From NCBI RefSeq assembly GCF_000939975.1, contig NZ_LK391969.1:2942600-3006599 (forward strand): 64,000 nt of DNA. Reading direction: 5' to 3'. This DNA comes from Pseudomonas saudimassiliensis. GTDB taxonomy: Bacteria > Pseudomonadota > Gammaproteobacteria > Pseudomonadales > Pseudomonadaceae. The notes under the pieces are model-generated. The model had not been told where the DNA came from. It made no database searches and saw only the letters and a program-made list of their open reading frames with translations. The position numbers were made by a program, and so were the translations under genes. This document shows, piece by piece, positions 60,752-64,000 of this stretch (position 1 is its first letter; every line of letters starts with the position of its first letter).

Positions 60752-61428
60752 GCCTGGTCCGCCTTGAGGCGTCCGGCCTCCAGATGCAAGGCGCTGTCAC
60801 AGCGCAGCGCCAGACGCTCATCATGGGTGACCATCACCAGGGTGGTACCTTGTTCGCGGTTGAGTTCGAACAGCAGGTCGGTGATCCGCGCGCCGGTGAC
60901 CGCGTCGAGGTTACCGGTGGGCTCATCGGCAAACAGGATGGCCGGGGTGCAGGCGAAGGCCCGGGCGATGGCCACCCGCTGTTGCTCGCCACCGGACAGC
61001 TGGCGCGGATAATGGGTGAGGCGATGGCCCAGGCCCACCCGTTCCAGCAGTTCGCGGGCCCGGGCGGCGGCGTCGCGGCGGCCTTCCAGCTCCAGGGGCA
61101 GCATGACGTTCTCCTGGGCATTGAGACTGTCGAGCAGCTGGAACGACTGGAACACGAAGCCCACCTGCTCGGCGCGCAGGGCTGCGCGCTGATCCTCATC
61201 CAGGTTGTTGAGATTTACGCCTCCCAACAGCACCTCGCCGCTGCTCGGCAGGTCGAGGCCGGCAAGCAGGCTCAACAGGGTCGATTTGCCCGACCCGGAG
61301 GCGCCGACGATGGCCACGCTGGCGCCGCGCGGGATGCCGAGACCGACGTCATCGAGGATGGTCAGCGTTGCTTCCGGGGCATCGACGACTTTGCTAAGGT
61401 GGCGAGCAATGATAACGCTGTCTGACAT
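60748..61428 (-). CDS. ybbA: ABC transporter ATP-binding protein (YbbA/LolD-like)
   Basis: A 226-residue ATPase of the LolD/MacB-type. Walker A GASGSGKST, Q-loop FVFQSFQLLDSLNAQEN, signature LSGGEQQR, Walker B ILFADEPTGNLD, H-loop VTHDE. It energises the YbbP permease encoded next. Its start codon is only 14 bases from that of the divergent tesA. Confidence 0.95.
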   Translation of the reverse strand: MSDSVIIARHLSKVVDAPEATLTILDDVGLGIPRGASVAIVGASGSGKSTLLSLLAGLDLPSSGEVLLGGVNLNNLDEDQRAALRAEQVGFVFQSFQLLDSLNAQENVMLPLELEGRRDAAARARELLERVGLGHRLTHYPRQLSGGEQQRVAIARAFACTPAILFADEPTGNLDAVTGARITDLLFELNREQGTTLVMVTHDERLALRCDSALHLEAGRLKADQA

Positions 61429-61442
61429 GGGTATCGGCCTTG

Positions 61443-62054
61443 ATGAATATCTGGAAGAAGAGCGCGGCTCTGATCTTGTTGTGCCTGCTGGCGATGCCGG
61501 CCTCGGCGCGGAATATCCTGCTGGTCGGCGATAGTATCAGTGCCGCTTTCGGTCTGGAAATCGACCAGGGCTGGGTCAGGCTGCTGGAACAGCGCCTGGC
61601 TGAGGAAGATCTACGCTACGAGGTGGTCAATGCATCGGTGAGCGGGGATACCACCGCAGGCGGCCTGGCCCGGCTCCCGGCGCTGTTGGCCGAGGTGAAG
61701 CCGGAGCTGGTGGTGATCGAGCTGGGCGGCAACGATGGCCTGCGCGCGCTGCCGGTAACGAATATGCAACAGAATCTTTCGGCGATGGTGGCGCTGTCCC
61801 GTGAGGCCGGCGCCGAGGTCATTCTGTTGGGGATGCGCATTCCGCCGAATTACGGCCCGCGTTACTCGAAGGCCTTCGAACAGGCCTTCGTGGCAGTGGC
61901 CGAGGAGCACGATGTGCCCCTGGTGCCCTTCCTTTTGGAGGGTGTCGGCGGGGTGAAAGGCATGATGCAGAGCGATGGAGTGCACCCAACCGCTGCAGCG
62001 CAGCCACTTTTGCTGGATAATGCCTGGCCGGCCATCAAACAGGCCCTGGAGTGA
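61443..62054 (+). CDS. tesA: acyl-CoA thioesterase I / arylesterase
   Basis: Periplasmic SGNH hydrolase with thioesterase, esterase and lysophospholipase activities in the family, 203 residues. Signal peptide MNIWKKSAALILLCLLAMPASA; block I GDSIS with catalytic Ser31; block III GGNDGLRAL; block V DGVHPT with Asp and His. ATG at 61443 is used, next to a TTG three bases earlier. Divergent from ybbA in the same arrangement as in other Gammaproteobacteria. Confidence 0.94.
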   Translation: MNIWKKSAALILLCLLAMPASARNILLVGDSISAAFGLEIDQGWVRLLEQRLAEEDLRYEVVNASVSGDTTAGGLARLPALLAEVKPELVVIELGGNDGLRALPVTNMQQNLSAMVALSREAGAEVILLGMRIPPNYGPRYSKAFEQAFVAVAEEHDVPLVPFLLEGVGGVKGMMQSDGVHPTAAAQPLLLDNAWPAIKQALE

Positions 62055-62085
62055 TGGCATTTATTCGGTATGAGGAGCAGCTTGG

Positions 62086-62415
62086 GTGACGATGTCCTGG
62101 ATTTCCAGACGGTGGTGTGTGGTGGAGCAGGATGAGCAGCAGGATCTGTTCGTGGGCGATCCCTGGCATTTCCATCTGGTTGATATCAACCTGCGTCTGG
62201 ACGCACCGCTGGAGCGGTCGTTGTGTGGGGACCTGCTGCCGTCGCGGCCGGTCTATCGGGAATTGACCCGGCAATCGCTGAAAAGCCTTTGTCCCCATTG
62301 CCGGGACGCGGCAGAGACCTTACGGGGCGCTGGCCGCAAGGCGACGACCCGGCGGGTAACGCCGGTGCCGGTGATGGGCCAGCAATTCGACCTGTACGCG
62401 CCGGCAGGAGGTTGA
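62086..62415 (+). CDS. conserved hypothetical protein with CPHC motif
   Basis: A 109-residue soluble protein of unknown function lying between tesA and the L,D-transpeptidase gene, a position also occupied by a hypothetical gene in other pseudomonads as I recall. It has four cysteines (WCVVEQDEQ, LERSLCGDLL, LCPHC), of which CPHC looks like half of a zinc or redox site. GTG at 62086 has GAGGAG 8 bases upstream; an ATG at 62092 is an alternative. No signal peptide. Confidence 0.7.
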   Translation: MTMSWISRRWCVVEQDEQQDLFVGDPWHFHLVDINLRLDAPLERSLCGDLLPSRPVYRELTRQSLKSLCPHCRDAAETLRGAGRKATTRRVTPVPVMGQQFDLYAPAGG

Positions 62416-62419
62416 AGGG

Positions 62420-63346
62420 GTGAAATACCTGGCAGACAAGATCACGGTAGGGGTGCTGGCCATCTCGCTGGCCGGCGGGGTGTGGGCGGCTGATTATCCC
62501 CTGGTCCCCGGCCAGGAGGTGGTAGGCGCGGTGCATTCGGTGACGGCGGTGTTCGAGGACACCTTTGCCGATCTGGCCGACACCCATGGTTTCGGCTTTC
62601 TCGAAATGCAGGCGGCCAACCCCGAGGTCGACCCCTGGTTGCCCGGCGAAGGCACGACGATACGGCTGCCCGGCCAGCACATCCTGCCGGATGCGCCGCG
62701 CGAGGGTATCGTCATCAACCTGCCCGAATACCGGCTCTACCATTACCCGGCAGATGGCACCATGGTCAGCACCTGGCCGGTGGGCATCGGTCGGGAAGGC
62801 TGGTCCTCACCCATCGGCCAGACCCGGGTCGCCCGCAAGGAGGCCAACCCCGCCTGGTATCCACCCCAGTCGATCCGTGAGGAACACGCCGCTGCGGGTG
62901 ATCCGCTGCCGGCGGTAGTGCCGCCGGGGCCGGATAACCCTATGGGGCCGTACAAGATGAACCTGGCCATGAGTGGCTATGTGATCCATGGCACCAACAA
63001 ATCCTTCGGCATCGGCATGCGGGTCAGTCACGGCTGCTTTCGCATGAACAATGCCGATGTCACCGAACTCTTCCCCCGCGTCCCCGTGGGCACCCCGGTG
63101 ACTATCGTCAACCAGCCCTACAAGCTGGGGGTGCTGGACGGCAAGCTCTATCTGGAGGTGCACACGCCGCTGGATGAGCATGGCTTGCCATCGGCATTGG
63201 ACAAGCAGGCGGCGATTCAGGAATTGCTGCAGGCGCGCAACGAGTTGGTCAGCCAATACCGACTGGACTGGCAGAAGATCCGCGATATGGTATTTGCCGA
63301 GGAGGGTGTTCCGGCGGTGATCGGCGAACCCTTCGGCGGTTACTGA
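62420..63346 (+). CDS. L,D-transpeptidase (YkuD domain)
   Basis: A 308-residue exported enzyme expected to form 3-3 cross-links in peptidoglycan or attach the abundant outer-membrane lipoprotein. GTG start at 62420 behind AGGAGG. A signal peptide (ITVGVLAISLAGGVWA), a LysM-like segment (DTFADLADTHGFGFLEMQAANPEV), then the YkuD domain with HGTNKSFGIGMRVSHGCFRM, catalytic Cys206 in SHGC (203-206). The next gene but on the opposite strand is oprI, whose product is a plausible substrate for attachment. Confidence 0.94.
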   Translation: MKYLADKITVGVLAISLAGGVWAADYPLVPGQEVVGAVHSVTAVFEDTFADLADTHGFGFLEMQAANPEVDPWLPGEGTTIRLPGQHILPDAPREGIVINLPEYRLYHYPADGTMVSTWPVGIGREGWSSPIGQTRVARKEANPAWYPPQSIREEHAAAGDPLPAVVPPGPDNPMGPYKMNLAMSGYVIHGTNKSFGIGMRVSHGCFRMNNADVTELFPRVPVGTPVTIVNQPYKLGVLDGKLYLEVHTPLDEHGLPSALDKQAAIQELLQARNELVSQYRLDWQKIRDMVFAEEGVPAVIGEPFGGY

Positions 63347-63359
63347 CGGGGCGGGAGTG

Positions 63360-63384
63360 GGCGTCCAACACGAGGTTGGACGCC
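63360..63384. terminator. hairpin between the L,D-transpeptidase gene and oprI
   Basis: A perfect 10-base stem, GGCGTCCAAC with GTTGGACGCC, around an ACGAG loop, between convergent genes. No T tract follows on either strand, so termination efficiency is uncertain, but its position fits a shared 3' end. Confidence 0.6.
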
Positions 63385-63394
63385 GGCCCCGAGC

Positions 63395-63652
63395 TTACTT
63401 GCGGCTGGCTCGTTCGAGCATGCGCAGGGCGCGCTCGTTGGCTTCATCCGCAGTCTGCTGGGCACGCTGCGCCGCAGCCAGGGCCTCGTCGGCCTTGCGG
63501 TTCGCTTCGTCAGCGGTGGACTGGGCGCGCGCGGTGGCGTTTTCGTTGGCGGACAGGCGGGTGCTGGTCTCTTCCTGATACTGATTGCTGCTGCAGCCGA
63601 CTGCCAGCAGGCCAGCCAGAGACAGGGCCGAAAGTTTCAGTGCAATGTTCAT
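63395..63652 (-). CDS. oprI: major outer membrane lipoprotein OprI
   Basis: An 85-residue murein-type lipoprotein. Lipobox LAVGC places the lipid-bearing cysteine at residue 20. The mature chain is a heptad-repeat helix rich in Ala, Glu and Asn ([20 protein letters not shown]), and it ends in RASRK, whose C-terminal lysine is the usual peptidoglycan attachment point. AAAGGGG lies upstream of the ATG. Expected to be very highly expressed. Confidence 0.96.
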   Translation of the reverse strand: MNIALKLSALSLAGLLAVGCSSNQYQEETSTRLSANENATARAQSTADEANRKADEALAAAQRAQQTADEANERALRMLERASRK

Positions 63653-63859
63653 CGTGATACCCCTTTGGTTAACGATAGTGTCGTTTTTGCCGACCGGTTC
63701 ATTTTAGCAGTAATCCCGACGAATGGAGATTGACGAGCGTCATAAACGGTGACGGCTTGGTGATATTCAGCTCATTGACTGGGCGCGTCCGCAGTTTGTT
63801 CCCGGGGCCGTCTGGGTTAAGGTGATTCCCGCGATAAATACAAAAAAGGATGGCATTTG

Positions 63860-64000
63860 ATGCTGGGTTATCTGGGATTGATTGGCGGGCTGGTACTCTT
63901 GATCTGGTTCGCGCTCCGCGGCGTGAATATCTTGCTGGCGTCGATTATCTGCGCGCTGGTGGTGGCGATTCCCAATGGCATTCTGTTGCCGGCGGCGCTG
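63860..64000 (+). CDS. GntP-family permease, start only
   Basis: The first 47 residues of a membrane protein that runs off the window. The start (MLGYLGLIGGLVLLIWFALR, then GVNILLASIICALVVAIPNG) is two hydrophobic helices with the spacing seen at the N-terminus of GntP/gluconate-type permeases. AAAAAAGGA lies 9 bases upstream of the ATG. The substrate cannot be told. Confidence 0.6.
   Translation, partial: MLGYLGLIGGLVLLIWFALRGVNILLASIICALVVAIPNGILLPAAL

Noticed and set aside
63653-63859. Strong sigma-70 promoter for oprI.
   Set aside because: A TAAAAT box exists on the minus strand, but no -35 element sits at 16-18 bases, so I do not place it.

Overview
The window looks like chromosomal DNA of a Pseudomonas-type gammaproteobacterium (Pseudomonas in the broad sense, possibly the Halopseudomonas/Stutzerimonas side). 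The signs are a GC-rich composition with GC-ending codons, the OprI-type lipoprotein, the NAD-dependent 'large' glutamate dehydrogenase next to a MoxR/Bat operon, the order pyrD, rmf, rlmKL, dacB, and the block ybbP, ybbA, tesA, hypothetical, L,D-transpeptidase, oprI. Family calls were made by reading the translations; no database search was possible. Long open frames lying antisense to pepN, the RND genes and gdhB are treated as shadows of codon bias.

Layout. 1-4.6 kb: end of a chemotaxis receptor, a secreted retropepsin-like protein, a chromate transporter, a DUF2058 protein and a DUF2897 membrane peptide. 4.7-4.95 kb: tRNA-Asp with a clear promoter and terminator. 5.0-17.9 kb: an accessory defence block with lower and patchy GC. 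It holds a secreted coiled-coil protein of unknown function and then a tightly packed operon hsdM-hsdS-mcrB-mcrC-hsdR, which nests a type IV McrBC restriction pair inside a type I restriction-modification system. The block ends with a membrane-anchored nuclease-like protein. 18-19.1 kb: copper genes (copZ, DUF411) under a MerR/CueR-like promoter, and a 26-residue reading frame. 19.1-22.3 kb: an AraC regulator divergent from fadH. 22.4-29.9 kb: housekeeping genes including nadK, a phosphoesterase, a rhomboid protease, DUF1315, DUF2797 and pepN.

30-36.5 kb: two paralogous RND/MMPL transporters flanking a YCF48-like secreted protein. Two promoters in this region carry the same tandem-repeat motif upstream of the -35 box. 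36.5-43.4 kb: a complete moxR-DUF58-DUF4381-batA-batBC-batD operon on the minus strand. 43.4-52.4 kb: gdhB, DUF2835, pyrD, rmf with a structured leader, and rlmKL. The rlmKL gene is broken by a frameshift with an internal deletion in its first methyltransferase domain. 52.5-64 kb: dacB, tatD, deaD, a glutathionyl-hydroquinone reductase, greB (UUG start), ybbP/ybbA, tesA, a cysteine-containing conserved protein, an L,D-transpeptidase, oprI, and the start of a GntP-type permease.

The two most notable things are the hybrid type I/type IV defence operon with its membrane-anchored nuclease, and the damaged rRNA methyltransferase gene. The shared promoter motif of the RND/YCF48 cluster comes next.
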